The position numbers and the translations under genes are program-made. This document shows, piece by piece, positions 34,878-46,773 of a stretch of 64,000 bases of DNA. Within the stretch, counting starts at the first letter, position 1; each line of letters begins with the position of its first letter. This DNA comes from Amycolatopsis decaplanina DSM 44594 (lineage in GTDB: Bacteria; Actinomycetota; Actinomycetes; Mycobacteriales; Pseudonocardiaceae). The notes under the pieces are model-generated. The model made no database searches and was not told where the DNA came from. It was given only the letters and a program-made list of their open reading frames with translations. The stretch is taken from assembly GCF_000342005.1 (NCBI RefSeq), contig NZ_AOHO01000020.1:62001-126000 (forward strand). Direction: 5' to 3'.

Positions 34878-35459
34878 ATGTCCGAACACGCTGCCCTGAT
34901 CGCCCCCGCCGCCGCGGAATTCGCCGGAATCCTGCGCGAGACCGGCGAGTCCGACCTCTCCGCCCGCACCCCGTGCGCCGGCTACGACGTCCGCGCGTTG
35001 CTGAACCACCTTCTCTACTGGGGTCCTTGGCTCGAAGCCGCCGGGCGCAAGGTCGCACCGCCGGAGGTGTCCTCCGGTGAGGCCGAGGCGGGGCTCGTCG
35101 ACGACGAATGGCTCAGTGCCATCGAGAAGCAGACCGCGCGGCTCGTGGACGTCTTCGGTGCGCCCGGGGCGTGGCAGGGCATGACGGCGCTCGGCACGGC
35201 GGAGATGCCGGCCTCGATCGTCGGCGACATGGTGCTCGGCGAGTTCGTCTTCCACGGCTGGGACCTGGCGAAGGCGACCGGCCGCTCCCTCGACGTCGCG
35301 CCCGAAGCGGCCGAAGCCGTGCTCGCGTCCGCTGTGGCGATGGGCGATCAGGCTCGGGCGATGAAGGTGTACGGCGAAGAAGTACCCGTCGCGGAAGGCG
35401 CGACGACGTTCGAGCGCGCGCTGGGCGCGACGGGACGGGATCCCGGCTGGACCTCTTAG
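34878..35459 (+). CDS. TIGR03086-type DinB/MDMPI metal-binding protein
   Basis: A 193-aa four-helix-bundle protein of the mycothiol-dependent maleylpyruvate isomerase/DinB group. The N-terminal part has ARTPCAGYDVRALLNHLLYW with the metal-binding His, and a later segment GEFVFHGWDLAKATGR with the second His. Such proteins use mycothiol or bind divalent metals; substrate unknown. Divergent from the AraC gene, with the stop overlapping the convergent FhuF-like gene by 4 nt. Confidence 0.85.
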   Translation: MSEHAALIAPAAAEFAGILRETGESDLSARTPCAGYDVRALLNHLLYWGPWLEAAGRKVAPPEVSSGEAEAGLVDDEWLSAIEKQTARLVDVFGAPGAWQGMTALGTAEMPASIVGDMVLGEFVFHGWDLAKATGRSLDVAPEAAEAVLASAVAMGDQARAMKVYGEEVPVAEGATTFERALGATGRDPGWTS

Positions 35460-36274
35460 CGGATTCGCGGACAACCACCGCATTCCGGTTCCGCGGGCAG
35501 CAGGTAGGAGAAACAACAGCTTTCGCGGTTTCTCGTCCACTCGCGGTGTCCGCCGGCTCCCGAAACCAGCGTCAGCTTCGACGCCGACGTCAGCGGCGGG
35601 AACCGCGCTTCGAGGACCAGCGCGGCGTCCGCGACCCCGGCGCCCTCAGCCTCCGGGGATCCGCCCAGCCGGCCGGCCGACCACAGCGCGTTGTCGAGCG
35701 CGTCCGTGGCGGCCGCCCACAACTGCCGCCGTCCGAGCCTCGTCAGCGGCCCGTAGACGTCGATGAACCGGCTCGCGTGCGCGACGAAGCGGCCCCGAAG
35801 CACGGTCGCCAGCGCCCGCTCGTCCGGGACCACGGCGGCCCTCGGATGTGCCGAACCCGGGTCTGTCGGCAGGCAGTGGAAGCCGCCGCCCAGGACGGCG
35901 ACCGAGTCGGGGTGCGGCCGGTCGGCGCCGATCCGGAAGGCCAGTGCGGACGGCGCGAGCGACGGGACGCGGCGTTCGTGATGGAGCAGCATCGCGCCGG
36001 CGAAGGCCGGGACGTGCAGGTACCAGGACAGGATCCAGCTCGCCGAGGTCCGCTCGGGGACCCGGTCCGCCTCCGGATACCGCCCGGCCAGCCAGCCGCC
36101 GAGACGCTCACGCCAGCGCAAGAGACGGGCCGGTTCGCCGAGCAGGTCACCGCAGCCGACCCAGTCCGGTTCGCCCTCCGGCACGTCCGCGCGGAGCCGG
36201 GCGTCCTCGGGCATCCTCGAGAGGGAGGCCCGGAGCCCGTCTTCGGCGGACGCGAGCGTGTGGTGATGCGACAC
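35456..36274 (-). CDS. FhuF-like ferric-siderophore reductase
   Basis: A 272-aa protein whose C-terminus has the [2Fe-2S] pattern of FhuF: ESCCFSYLLPAEPECGGCPR, with the C-C-x10-C-x2-C spacing. The middle part (about 75-230) matches ferric iron reductase FhuF. It is inferred to reduce ferric-siderophore complexes in the cytosol to release iron. GTG start with GGGAGG 5 nt upstream. An IdeR/DtxR box lies immediately upstream, so repression by iron is expected. Confidence 0.88.
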   Translation of the reverse strand: MSHHHTLASAEDGLRASLSRMPEDARLRADVPEGEPDWVGCGDLLGEPARLLRWRERLGGWLAGRYPEADRVPERTSASWILSWYLHVPAFAGAMLLHHERRVPSLAPSALAFRIGADRPHPDSVAVLGGGFHCLPTDPGSAHPRAAVVPDERALATVLRGRFVAHASRFIDVYGPLTRLGRRQLWAAATDALDNALWSAGRLGGSPEAEGAGVADAALVLEARFPPLTSASKLTLVSGAGGHREWTRNRESCCFSYLLPAEPECGGCPRIR

Positions 36275-36289
36275 GCCGACCTCCCGCCA

Positions 36290-36306
36290 TTAGGTACGCC
36301 TAACCT
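36290..36306. promoter_or_regulatory. IdeR/DtxR-type iron box
   Basis: TTAGGTACGCCTAACCT matches the DtxR/IdeR consensus TTAGGTTAGGCTAACCTAA in both half-sites (TTAGG and CCTAA). It lies 15 bp upstream of the GTG of the FhuF-like gene, overlapping where its promoter must be. Confidence 0.82.
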
Positions 36307-36632
36307 TACATGCGGTCGGTGACTACTCCGGTCGGGTGTCCATCCACTGGGCAGACCTTGCTCGCAGACCGTGTTCGCGCTCAGCGGACAACGCGCGTCC
36401 GGCGGAATCCGGGCACGCGTTCGCGCGTTGTGCTTGACGTAAAGGTGCAGGGCAACCGGAAGATGAAAGAGCGCACGGCCGGAGAACGGCCGGGGCGCGA
36501 ACGGGCCGCAATCAGCCGTAGTGGTACGCCAGCGCGACCGCATGGCTACTAGAGTGGTCTCACGGTGCTGAATCCATCGCGGTGAAAGCACGATGGAAAC
36601 GGGCCGCCGTCGCAGCAGTCGAGGGAGTGCAC
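36307..36632. other. Non-coding region between the iron box and clpC
   Basis: About 325 bp with no gene I can support. Near its end TAGAGT (36550-36555) could be a -10 for clpC, giving a leader of about 75 nt. I looked for CtsR, HrcA/CIRCE and ClgR sites and found none that fit well. Confidence 0.4.
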
Positions 36633-39191
<2,559 letters not shown>

Positions 39192-39269
39192 AGCCTCTCT
39201 GCTCTGGAAGTGCCTGTCGCGGTTCGCTGCGGCGGGCACTTCCGCGTTCGGTGGGCGAGTTCGCCTTCT

Positions 39270-39445
39270 GATCACGCGAGTTCCGTGTCCAAGCACGCGA
39301 GTTCGCCTGATGCGCACGGGCAGCACGGGGGCGTGGATGGACGACACGTGTGATCAGAGGCGCGACACGCGTGATTGGACGGACGACACGCGTGCTTGGA
39401 GGCGGAACTCGCGTGGCTGGAGGCGGAACTCGCGTGATCGGGGGG
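39270..39445. repeat. Cluster of short CGCGAGTTC/GAACTCGCG repeats after clpC
   Basis: The motif GAACTCGCGTG or its variant GACACGCGTG, followed by attgga/cttgga/gctgga, occurs about five times on the plus strand (39345-39440). It also occurs twice in inverted orientation (cacgcgagttc, 39274-39304). The two sets face each other across a gcacgggcagcacggggg centre, so a large imperfect hairpin can form. It probably terminates clpC; unlike the other palindromes it is a small array. Confidence 0.7.
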
Positions 39446-39454
39446 CGTGAGACG

Positions 39455-41251
39455 ATGCCCTCGGGTCCGGGAGGGGGTCAGGTGGACGTTCTGGCGATCG
39501 ATTTCGGTACCTCCAGCACGGTGGGGGTGCTCTCGATCCACGGCAGGGGGACGCAGGTCGTCGAAATCGACGGGTCCGTGACGATGTCGTCCGCGATCTA
39601 CGTCGACAAGGACGGCACGGTCTTCGTCGGCCGTGACGCCGAACGCCGGGCCCGGCTGGACCCGAGCCGGTTCGAGGCGAATCCGAAGCGGCGCATCGAC
39701 GAGGGCGCTCTCCAGCTCGGTGACGTCTCGCTCCCCATCGCCGACGCCTTCGCTGCGGTCCTGCGCAGGGTCGGCGAGGAGGCCGAGCTGCTCCTCCAGC
39801 GTCCGCCCGCGCAGGTGCGCATCTCGCATCCCGCCGGCTGGGGCCCGGATCGCAAGCAGATCCTCCGCGACGCCGCGCTCAAGGCCGGATTCGGTACGAC
39901 GATGCTCATTCCCGAGCCGGTCGCGGCCGCCGCGCATTACGCCTCCCTCGACCACGGTCGGCGGCAGCCGGGTCCGATCGCGGTGTACGACCTCGGGGCG
40001 GGCACCTTCGACTGCGCTGTCGTCGGTGTCAGCGCTCAGGGGTTCGCCGTGCTCGCCGAGGACGGCCTGCCCGATCTCGGCAGTCTCGACATCGACCAGG
40101 CGCTGCTGGTGCACATCGGCCGCGAGGTGTCGCATTCCGATCCCGCGCGGTGGCAACGGATCCTGCGCCCGCAGTCGGTCAGTGACCGCCGGACGCGCCG
40201 GTCGTTGCTGCAGGATGTCCGTGACGCCAAGGAAAGCCTCTCCCGGCACCAGCAGACCGAGATCCCGATGCCGGAGCCGTTCGGCGACGTGCGGGTGACG
40301 AGGATGGAGCTCGAGGCGCTCGTCCGGCCGAGTTTCCTGCGCAGCGCCGAACTCCTGGCCACCACGATCCGTCGCGCCGGGCTGTCCCCGGACCGGCTCG
40401 GCGGCGTCTACCTCGTCGGCGGGCCGAGCCGGATGCCGTTGCTGGCGAACCTGCTGGCGAATCAGCTCAGGATCGCGCCGACCACGCAGGATCAGCCGGA
40501 GACGGCGGTCGCGTTCGGGTTGCACCACGTGCCTGCCGGTGGCGAGGATTCCCAGCTGACCGTGCCCGCCTTCGCGCCGGTCTCGCCGCCGGTACGGCAG
40601 CAGCCCGTTCAGCAGCAGCAGCCGCCTCCGCCGCGACGTCCGCAACCGCCGCGCTGGACGCCGCCCCCGCCACCGCCGGGCCCGAACTGGCGGAAGCCCA
40701 CGGCCTACGGCGTCCTCGTGCTCGCCATCGCGGCGATCGTGACGACGATCGTCCTGCTCAGCGGCGGCGAGGAGGAGCCGGTCGCCGCACCGGCCCCGGC
40801 GAAACCGGTGAGCTGCGATCAGCCGGGGCCGAAGGACGCGCAGGGGTTCACGGACTGCCTCCGCCGGATCGCCGCCGTCATCCCGCAGCGGGACGAGTGC
40901 CGGGACGCGCCGGACGCCGCCGCCACGGTGGGCGCGTCGTCGGCGGTCACCTGCGTTTTCAAGGACGACAAGGGGGCGAACGCGATCAACTACTACCAGG
41001 GTGTCGCGATGACCGGCCTGGAGGACGGCGTCCGGCAGCGGATGACCAAGGGCAAGCCCGCGGAGGGCACCTGGGCGGCCGACGGGCTCCGGGGGCGCTA
41101 CTTGGCGGGCGTGGGCAAGCGAAGCGGCATCGTGCTCTTCGGGACCGAAGACGCGCCGTTGAGCGCGATGCTCGTCTCGACCCGCGACGACGGCACCGCG
41201 CGGACGACCGCGGAGATGGTCGAGTTCTTCACCGCACAGCTCAAGCCTTGA
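39455..41251 (+). CDS. Membrane-anchored Hsp70-like protein
   Basis: A 598-aa protein. Residues about 10-355 are an Hsp70/ASKHA ATPase domain (LAIDFGTSSTVGVLS, AVYDLGAGTFDCAVV, GGVYLVGGPSRMPLLANLL). No DnaK substrate-binding domain follows; instead there is a Pro/Gln linker (about 375-412), one membrane helix (about 417-438) and a 160-aa outer domain with two or more cysteines. ATG 39455 has GGGGGG 9 nt before it; GTG 39482 is an alternative, and starts further upstream run into the repeat cluster. It may couple ATP state inside to an extracellular domain. Confidence 0.8.
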   Translation: MPSGPGGGQVDVLAIDFGTSSTVGVLSIHGRGTQVVEIDGSVTMSSAIYVDKDGTVFVGRDAERRARLDPSRFEANPKRRIDEGALQLGDVSLPIADAFAAVLRRVGEEAELLLQRPPAQVRISHPAGWGPDRKQILRDAALKAGFGTTMLIPEPVAAAAHYASLDHGRRQPGPIAVYDLGAGTFDCAVVGVSAQGFAVLAEDGLPDLGSLDIDQALLVHIGREVSHSDPARWQRILRPQSVSDRRTRRSLLQDVRDAKESLSRHQQTEIPMPEPFGDVRVTRMELEALVRPSFLRSAELLATTIRRAGLSPDRLGGVYLVGGPSRMPLLANLLANQLRIAPTTQDQPETAVAFGLHHVPAGGEDSQLTVPAFAPVSPPVRQQPVQQQQPPPPRRPQPPRWTPPPPPPGPNWRKPTAYGVLVLAIAAIVTTIVLLSGGEEEPVAAPAPAKPVSCDQPGPKDAQGFTDCLRRIAAVIPQRDECRDAPDAAATVGASSAVTCVFKDDKGANAINYYQGVAMTGLEDGVRQRMTKGKPAEGTWAADGLRGRYLAGVGKRSGIVLFGTEDAPLSAMLVSTRDDGTARTTAEMVEFFTAQLKP

Positions 41252-41887
41252 TCAATGCAGGGTGCCCGCCGGCGTCGAAAGATCCTCGGTCACCGAAAGC
41301 GCGGTGTCCACGATGATCTCCAGCGCCTCGGCGGCGCGGTGCACGGCCAGGCTCGGCGCCGTGGTCCGCGCGGCCTGCTCCGGCGTGTACGGCACGTGCA
41401 CGAAACCGCCGCGTACACCGGGAAAGTCGTTGTCCAGCAAGTGCATCAGCCCGTAGAAGACCTGGTTGCACACGTACGTCCCGGCGGTGTGCGAGACCGA
41501 CGCCGGGAGTCCCGCGTCCTTGATCCCCGTGACACACGCCTTCACCGGCAGAGTGGTGAAGTACGCGTTGGGGCCGCCGGGGATCACCGGGACGTCGACG
41601 GGCTGCGAGCCCGCGTTGTCCGGGATACGGGCGTCGATCAGGTTGATCGCGACCCGTTCCGGGGTGACGTCGGGGCGGCCGCCCGCCTGGCCGACGCAGA
41701 TCACCAGGTCCGGCCGGTACTCGTCGATCGAGTCGCGCAAGGTGACCAGCGAACGCGAGAACACGCACGGCAGTTCGACGGCCACGGTGTCGTGCCGCCG
41801 GCCGGTGAGCAGGGAAACCGCCTGCCACGACGGGTTCACCCGCTCACCGCCGAACGGTTCGAAACCGGTGAGGAGCACTGACGTCAT
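41252..41887 (-). CDS. pcp: Pyrrolidone-carboxylate peptidase
   Basis: A 211-aa cysteine peptidase (C15) removing N-terminal pyroglutamate. The catalytic Glu is in GQAGGRPDVTPERVAIN, the Cys in TAGTYVCNQVFYGLM and the His in GGFVHVPYTPEQ. N-terminus MTSVLLTGFEPFGG is standard. Its stop abuts the Hsp70-like stop back to back within TGATCA, with no space for a separate terminator. Confidence 0.95.
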   Translation of the reverse strand: MTSVLLTGFEPFGGERVNPSWQAVSLLTGRRHDTVAVELPCVFSRSLVTLRDSIDEYRPDLVICVGQAGGRPDVTPERVAINLIDARIPDNAGSQPVDVPVIPGGPNAYFTTLPVKACVTGIKDAGLPASVSHTAGTYVCNQVFYGLMHLLDNDFPGVRGGFVHVPYTPEQAARTTAPSLAVHRAAEALEIIVDTALSVTEDLSTPAGTLH

Positions 41888-41913
41888 GCCCTCACCCTAA
41901 CGTGTGACGCCTG

Positions 41914-43329
41914 TCAAGCGGCGGGCTTGAGGTCCCCCGGGTAGAGGAACTCAGGCGCCGGCTTGGTGTTGCCGTAGAACCACGCGTCGAAGAAGCCCTG
42001 GAGGTTCTTGTGCGCGACGCGCTCGGCGAACCTCTGGAACTCCGGCAGGCTCGCGTTGCCGTCGCGGTGCAGGGCGGGCCACAACTTCAGGATGCGGTCG
42101 AACGGCGCCGCGCCGATGTAGTTCTTCAGCGCGTGCAGCGCCATCGGTCCCTTCGAGTACACGTACGTGAACTCGTTGCCGGGCCCCATGTCGTACAGCT
42201 TCCCCGCCCAGAATCGATCCGTCGCCTTCTGCACGGCGGTCAGGTAACGCGCCTTGAGGTCCTGGCCCGACTTCGCCTCCGACCACAGCCATTCCGCGTA
42301 CGAGGCGAAGCATTCGTTGAGGCAGACGTCCTTCCACTTGTCGACGGCGACCGAGTCGCCCCACCACTGGTGGGCGTTCTCGTGCACGATCGTCGGGATG
42401 TTGCCCGCCGCGCCCGAGTAGATCGGCCTGCTCAGCGTCTCCAGCGAGAACCCGATCGGCTCGGCGAGGAAGATCCCGCCCGCCGCGTCCACCGGGTAGC
42501 GCCCGAACTTCGACGCCAGGAAGTCGATGATCTCCGGCAACCGTGCCTCGGCCTGTTTGGTCGACGCCGGGGTGCCGGGGGCGTAGGCGTTGACGACAGG
42601 CGTGCCGTCGGACAGCGTCGTCCGCTCGAACTCCCATTTGTCGATCGCGACCGTCGTCATGTACGGCACGGCAGGGGTCTCTTCGGCCCAGACGTACGTG
42701 GTGTTCTTGCCCGAAGCGAACTTGCCGCGCTCGCGGCCGTTGGCGATGACGCCCCACTCCGAGGGCACGGTGACGGCGAGGTGGAAGGTCGCCTTGTCCC
42801 GCGGGGTGTCGTTGACCGGATACCAGCTGGTCGCGGATTTCGGCTCGCCCGCGACGAAAGCGCCGCCGGATTTCGCGTACTGCCAGCCGTTCTCGCCCAG
42901 CGACGGATCCTCGATCGGCTGCGGGACGCCGTGGTAGGCGATCTCGGCGGTGAACCGCTCGTGGTTCCGCAGCGAGCGCGCCGGGGTGATCACGAGTTCG
43001 TGGTCACCGGTGCGGGTGAAGGTCGCCGTCCGCCCGTTGACCTTGACCGAGTCGACGGTCAGCCCGTGCAGGTCGAGGTTGAACGAGCTCAGCGCCTGGG
43101 TGGCCCGGCCGGTGATCGTCTGCAGGCCGGTGAGCTGCCTGGTGGCGGGCTCGTAGCCGATTTTCAGGTCGTAGTCGCCGACGTCGTAGCCGCCGTTGCC
43201 GTCCTGCGGGTAGTAGCTGTCGCCCGCGCCGTCGGCGCCGGGTTTCCCGGTGTCGGCGAGGGCGGTCCCGCCGCCGAGGACACTCGCGGCCAGAACGGCG
43301 GCGATGACGGCCGCACTCCGGTACCTCAT
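41914..43329 (-). CDS. Secreted M1-family metallopeptidase
   Basis: A 471-aa secreted aminopeptidase-like enzyme. Signal peptide about 1-27 (ending ALA-DT). The M1 N-domain is beta-rich; the catalytic domain has H316-E-N-A-H320 and the third zinc ligand E339 in NECFASYAEW. It opens with the DSYYPQDGNGGYDVGDYDL block found in all three M1 homologues here. The exopeptidase GxMEN motif is replaced by GFSLETLSRP, as in this secreted subgroup. ATG 43329 has GGGAG upstream. Confidence 0.9.
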   Translation of the reverse strand: MRYRSAAVIAAVLAASVLGGGTALADTGKPGADGAGDSYYPQDGNGGYDVGDYDLKIGYEPATRQLTGLQTITGRATQALSSFNLDLHGLTVDSVKVNGRTATFTRTGDHELVITPARSLRNHERFTAEIAYHGVPQPIEDPSLGENGWQYAKSGGAFVAGEPKSATSWYPVNDTPRDKATFHLAVTVPSEWGVIANGRERGKFASGKNTTYVWAEETPAVPYMTTVAIDKWEFERTTLSDGTPVVNAYAPGTPASTKQAEARLPEIIDFLASKFGRYPVDAAGGIFLAEPIGFSLETLSRPIYSGAAGNIPTIVHENAHQWWGDSVAVDKWKDVCLNECFASYAEWLWSEAKSGQDLKARYLTAVQKATDRFWAGKLYDMGPGNEFTYVYSKGPMALHALKNYIGAAPFDRILKLWPALHRDGNASLPEFQRFAERVAHKNLQGFFDAWFYGNTKPAPEFLYPGDLKPAA

Positions 43330-43526
43330 GCACGCTCCCAGTCGATCGGCTGTGACTTGGCCCCGAACGTAACGCCGTGGCCGCGGCAGTCCGCCCGGAA
43401 AGCTCCTTCGTGCCCGGATAATCCCCACTTCCGTCGCCTGATCGGAGTCCGGAAGCCCGGCAGCGCGCGCGGAGAGACACAGCCTGGTCGGGCTATCCGT
43501 TCGCGGGTTCTGGAAAGCTGGGGGGC

Positions 43527-46500
43527 GTGCGTGTGACGCTGCTGGGCCCGGTCGGAGCGGAGGCCGGTGACGGCACCCCGGTCGACATCGGCGGTGCCCG
43601 CCTCCGCATGCTCTTGGCCAGGCTCGCGCTGGATCCCGGCGGTGCCGTCCCGGTGACGGCCCTCATCGACGGTCTCTGGGGTGCGGAGCCGCCCGCCGAC
43701 GCGGCGAACGCGCTGCAGTCCCTGGTCTCGCGGCTGCGCAAGGTCCTGCGTGCCGACGACGTCGCCCTCGACTCGGGTCCGGGCGGTTACCGGCTGGACG
43801 TCGCCCGCGAGGACGTCGACGTGTGCCGCTTCGAGCGGCTGGCCGCGGAGGGCCGCGCGGAGCTGGCGGCGGGCCGGGACGCCGGTGCGGCCGCGATCCT
43901 CGCCGAGGCGCTCGGCCTCTGGCGTGGTCAGGTGTTGTCGGACGTGCTCGAAGCTCCATTCGCGCAGGCGCCGGCGACCCGGCTGGAGGATCTGCGCCTG
44001 GAAGCCGCCGAAGACCGTTTCGAAGCGGAGATCCGGCTGGGCGGGCACGACCGGGTGCTGGCGGATCTCAAGGAGGCGGCCACGCGGAACCCGCTGCGTG
44101 AACGGCTCGCCGGGCTGTGGATCCGGGCGTTGTGCGCGGCGGACCGGCAGTCCGACGCCCTCGCCGTCTACGAGGAGGTCCGGGCGGCGCTGGCCGATCA
44201 GCTCGGCGTCGATCCTTCGGCCGAACTCCAGGAGATCCATCTCGCCGCATTGCGCGGTGAACTCGGGCCGCCACCCGTGGTCGCTGATCACCTCCCGGTC
44301 CGGCTGACCAGTTTCGTCGGCCGAGACGACGAATTGAAGCTGATCGCCGAGCTCCTCGCCGGCGCGCGGCTGGTGACGCTCGTCGGGCCCGGCGGTGCCG
44401 GGAAGACGCGGCTGGCCACCGAGGTCGCGACGCGGCATCCGGCGCACGCGCGCGGACGAGTCTGGTTCGTGCCGCTCGCCGGCGTCCGCGACCCCGGTGA
44501 CCTGCCCGGCGCGGTCTTCGCGGCGCTGGAGCTGTGGGACCTCGGTCTTTCGCACGGTGGCGATCCGATGCGCCGCCCGGTGGACGCACTGGCCCGGGTC
44601 GTGGAGACGCTCGGCGCCGGTGAATCGGTGCTGGTGCTGGACAACTGCGAGCATCTGGTCGACGCGGCCGCGGAGCTGACGAACACCCTGCTGCGACGCG
44701 TGCCGACCTTGCGCGTCCTCGCGACGAGCCGTGAGGCGCTGGCCATCGACGGCGAGACGCTGTGCCCGCTCGGCCCGCTGTCGGTCCCGGAAGGCACGCC
44801 GGCCGTTCCCCAAGCGGCCGAGGCGGGCGCGATCCGGCTGTTCGTCGACAGGGCGGTGGCCGTGCGCCCGGACTTCCGGCTCGACGAGTCCACTGTGGAC
44901 GACGTCGCGCAGATCTGCCGCAGGCTGGACGGGATGCCACTGGCGCTGGAACTGGCCGCCGCGCGGCTGCGTTCGATGACCGTCGCGCAGATCTCGCGGC
45001 GTCTCGACGACCGGTTCCGCCTGCTGACCTCCGGCAGCCGGACCGCGTTGCCGAGGCAGCGCACGCTCCGTGCCGTCGTCGAGTGGAGCTGGGACCTGCT
45101 CGACGACGCCGAGCGCGTGCTCGCCAGGCGGCTTTCGGTCTTCGGGGCCGGTGCCGAGGTCGAAGCGGTCGAAAGCGTCTGCGCCGATGACGGCCTGCCC
45201 GCCGAGGACATCCTGTACGTCCTCGGCTCACTCGTCGAGAAGTCCATTGTGGACGCGACGGTGGGAGATCACGGCGAGCCGCGTTACCGCATGCTGGAGA
45301 CCATCCGGGCATACGCGGCGGAACGTCTCGACGAGGCCGAAGAGCGGGAACAGCTGAGGAAGGCCTATCACCGCTACTACGCCCGGCTCGCCGAGCGGCT
45401 GGAGCCGATGCTGCGGACAGCGGATCAGCTCATCGCCATCTCGCGCTACGACGCGGAGCACGGCAACATCGTGACCGCGCTCCGCCAGGCCATCGACGCC
45501 GACGACGTGGACATGGCGATGCGCCTGTTCGGCAGCACGTTCTGGTACTGGCTGATCAAGGGCGACAGCGATCGGGTCGAATCCTTCGTCGCCGAAGTGC
45601 TCACTTTCGGCGACCGCCTGGAGGACGACTTCGCGGCCGCGTTCCGCGCGATGCGCGAGATCACCACGATGGTGCCCGGCGTCGGCGACCCCGAAGCCGT
45701 CCGCTCACTCGTCGACGAATGCGTGCGGACCGACGCGCACAACCGGTTCGCGGGGCTGGCCATCGGCCTGCCCATGCTGGCCTTCTTCTCCCAGGACAAG
45801 GAACTCGCGCACCGCGAGGTGGAACGGGCACTGTCGAGCCAGGACCCGTGGGCCAGGGCGGCGGGATCATGGGCGCAGAGCTTCGTCCTCACCGACGACG
45901 GTGACCCCGACGGCGCCGAAGGGGCCAGGGACCGGGCCTATGAAGGATTCCTGGCACTGGGCGACCGGTGGGGGACCGCGATGGCGTTGGGTATGAAGGC
46001 GAGCGACATCTCGATGTCCGGCGATCACGAAGCCGCGCTCGCGCTGTACCGCCGAGGGCTCGCACTCGCGCTCGAACTGGGGTCGCAGGACGACGTGATC
46101 CAACAGCGCTGGCGGCTCGCGACGGAGTACGCGCGGGCGGGCGATCTGGACACGGCGATGCGCGAGATGATCGAGGCCGAGCGCTACGCGACCGAAACGG
46201 GCAACGCCCAGCTCGCGGTGATGGTGCTGGTGGGCAAGGCCGATCTGCTCTGTCGCGCCGGACGCGTGGACGAGGCACGCGAGGTCGCCGTCCGGTTCCG
46301 GGAGAAGATGGCCTCGGTCGCGGCGCCGGGCATGTTCGGCGAGGAGTTCGGCGGGTACATCGACACCGAGATCGCGCTGGCCGCCGGGGATCCGGCCGGC
46401 GCCGAGCGCGGTGCCGCGGTCGTCGTGAAGTCCACCGCGGACCGCGGTGACATCGCCGACCTCGGGCGGATCGTCGAGGTCTGCGGCCTGATCCGGTTCC

Positions 46501-46712
46501 GGCAGGGGCGCCCCGAGACCGCCGTCCGGCTGCTCGGCGCGGCCAAACTCCTGCGCGGCAAGCTGGATCTCGGTGAACCCGCCATCCGGGAACTGATCGA
46601 CGACCTCAAGGCGCACTTCGGCGAGGAGCGCTACGAAGAGCTGCTCGTGCAGAACGCCGGGCTTTCCCGAACCGATCTGATCTCCTGGATCGGCCAGGAA
46701 GTGGGCGCGTGA
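43527..46712 (+). CDS. AfsR/SARP-type multidomain transcriptional regulator
   Basis: A 1061-aa regulator. It has an OmpR-like winged helix (about 1-92), a bacterial transcriptional activator domain BTAD (about 95-240), an NB-ARC/STAND ATPase (about 265-560; Walker A GPGGAGKT with K293; Walker B SVLVLDNCEHL) and a TPR-like C-terminal half (about 620-1061). Such proteins often control secondary metabolism. It lies next to a convergent DrrAB-type exporter; a functional link is possible but unproven. GTG start with AAGCTGGGGGG upstream. Confidence 0.9.
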   Translation: MRVTLLGPVGAEAGDGTPVDIGGARLRMLLARLALDPGGAVPVTALIDGLWGAEPPADAANALQSLVSRLRKVLRADDVALDSGPGGYRLDVAREDVDVCRFERLAAEGRAELAAGRDAGAAAILAEALGLWRGQVLSDVLEAPFAQAPATRLEDLRLEAAEDRFEAEIRLGGHDRVLADLKEAATRNPLRERLAGLWIRALCAADRQSDALAVYEEVRAALADQLGVDPSAELQEIHLAALRGELGPPPVVADHLPVRLTSFVGRDDELKLIAELLAGARLVTLVGPGGAGKTRLATEVATRHPAHARGRVWFVPLAGVRDPGDLPGAVFAALELWDLGLSHGGDPMRRPVDALARVVETLGAGESVLVLDNCEHLVDAAAELTNTLLRRVPTLRVLATSREALAIDGETLCPLGPLSVPEGTPAVPQAAEAGAIRLFVDRAVAVRPDFRLDESTVDDVAQICRRLDGMPLALELAAARLRSMTVAQISRRLDDRFRLLTSGSRTALPRQRTLRAVVEWSWDLLDDAERVLARRLSVFGAGAEVEAVESVCADDGLPAEDILYVLGSLVEKSIVDATVGDHGEPRYRMLETIRAYAAERLDEAEEREQLRKAYHRYYARLAERLEPMLRTADQLIAISRYDAEHGNIVTALRQAIDADDVDMAMRLFGSTFWYWLIKGDSDRVESFVAEVLTFGDRLEDDFAAAFRAMREITTMVPGVGDPEAVRSLVDECVRTDAHNRFAGLAIGLPMLAFFSQDKELAHREVERALSSQDPWARAAGSWAQSFVLTDDGDPDGAEGARDRAYEGFLALGDRWGTAMALGMKASDISMSGDHEAALALYRRGLALALELGSQDDVIQQRWRLATEYARAGDLDTAMREMIEAERYATETGNAQLAVMVLVGKADLLCRAGRVDEAREVAVRFREKMASVAAPGMFGEEFGGYIDTEIALAAGDPAGAERGAAVVVKSTADRGDIADLGRIVEVCGLIRFRQGRPETAVRLLGAAKLLRGKLDLGEPAIRELIDDLKAHFGEERYEELLVQNAGLSRTDLISWIGQEVGA

Positions 46713-46755
46713 AGAAGGGCCCCTCGCCCGGCAGAGGCGAGGAGCCCTTCACGCG
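46707..46755. repeat. Family B palindrome between the AfsR-type gene and an ABC permease
   Basis: GCGTGAAGAAGGGCCCCTCGCC, short loop, then GGCGAGGAGCCCTTCACGCGC, with one bulge. It contains the AfsR-type stop codon (TGA at 46710-46712). The permease gene converges on it. Confidence 0.8.
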
Positions 46756-46773
46756 CGTTCCCCCTGACCCCCG

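Noticed and set aside
36507..36545. ClgR operator upstream of clpC (cgccagcgcg)
   Set aside because: The half-sites are one base too close to fit the CGC-N5-GCG consensus.
39270..39445. CRISPR-like array
   Set aside because: Units are short, irregular and inverted, with no constant spacers and no cas genes.
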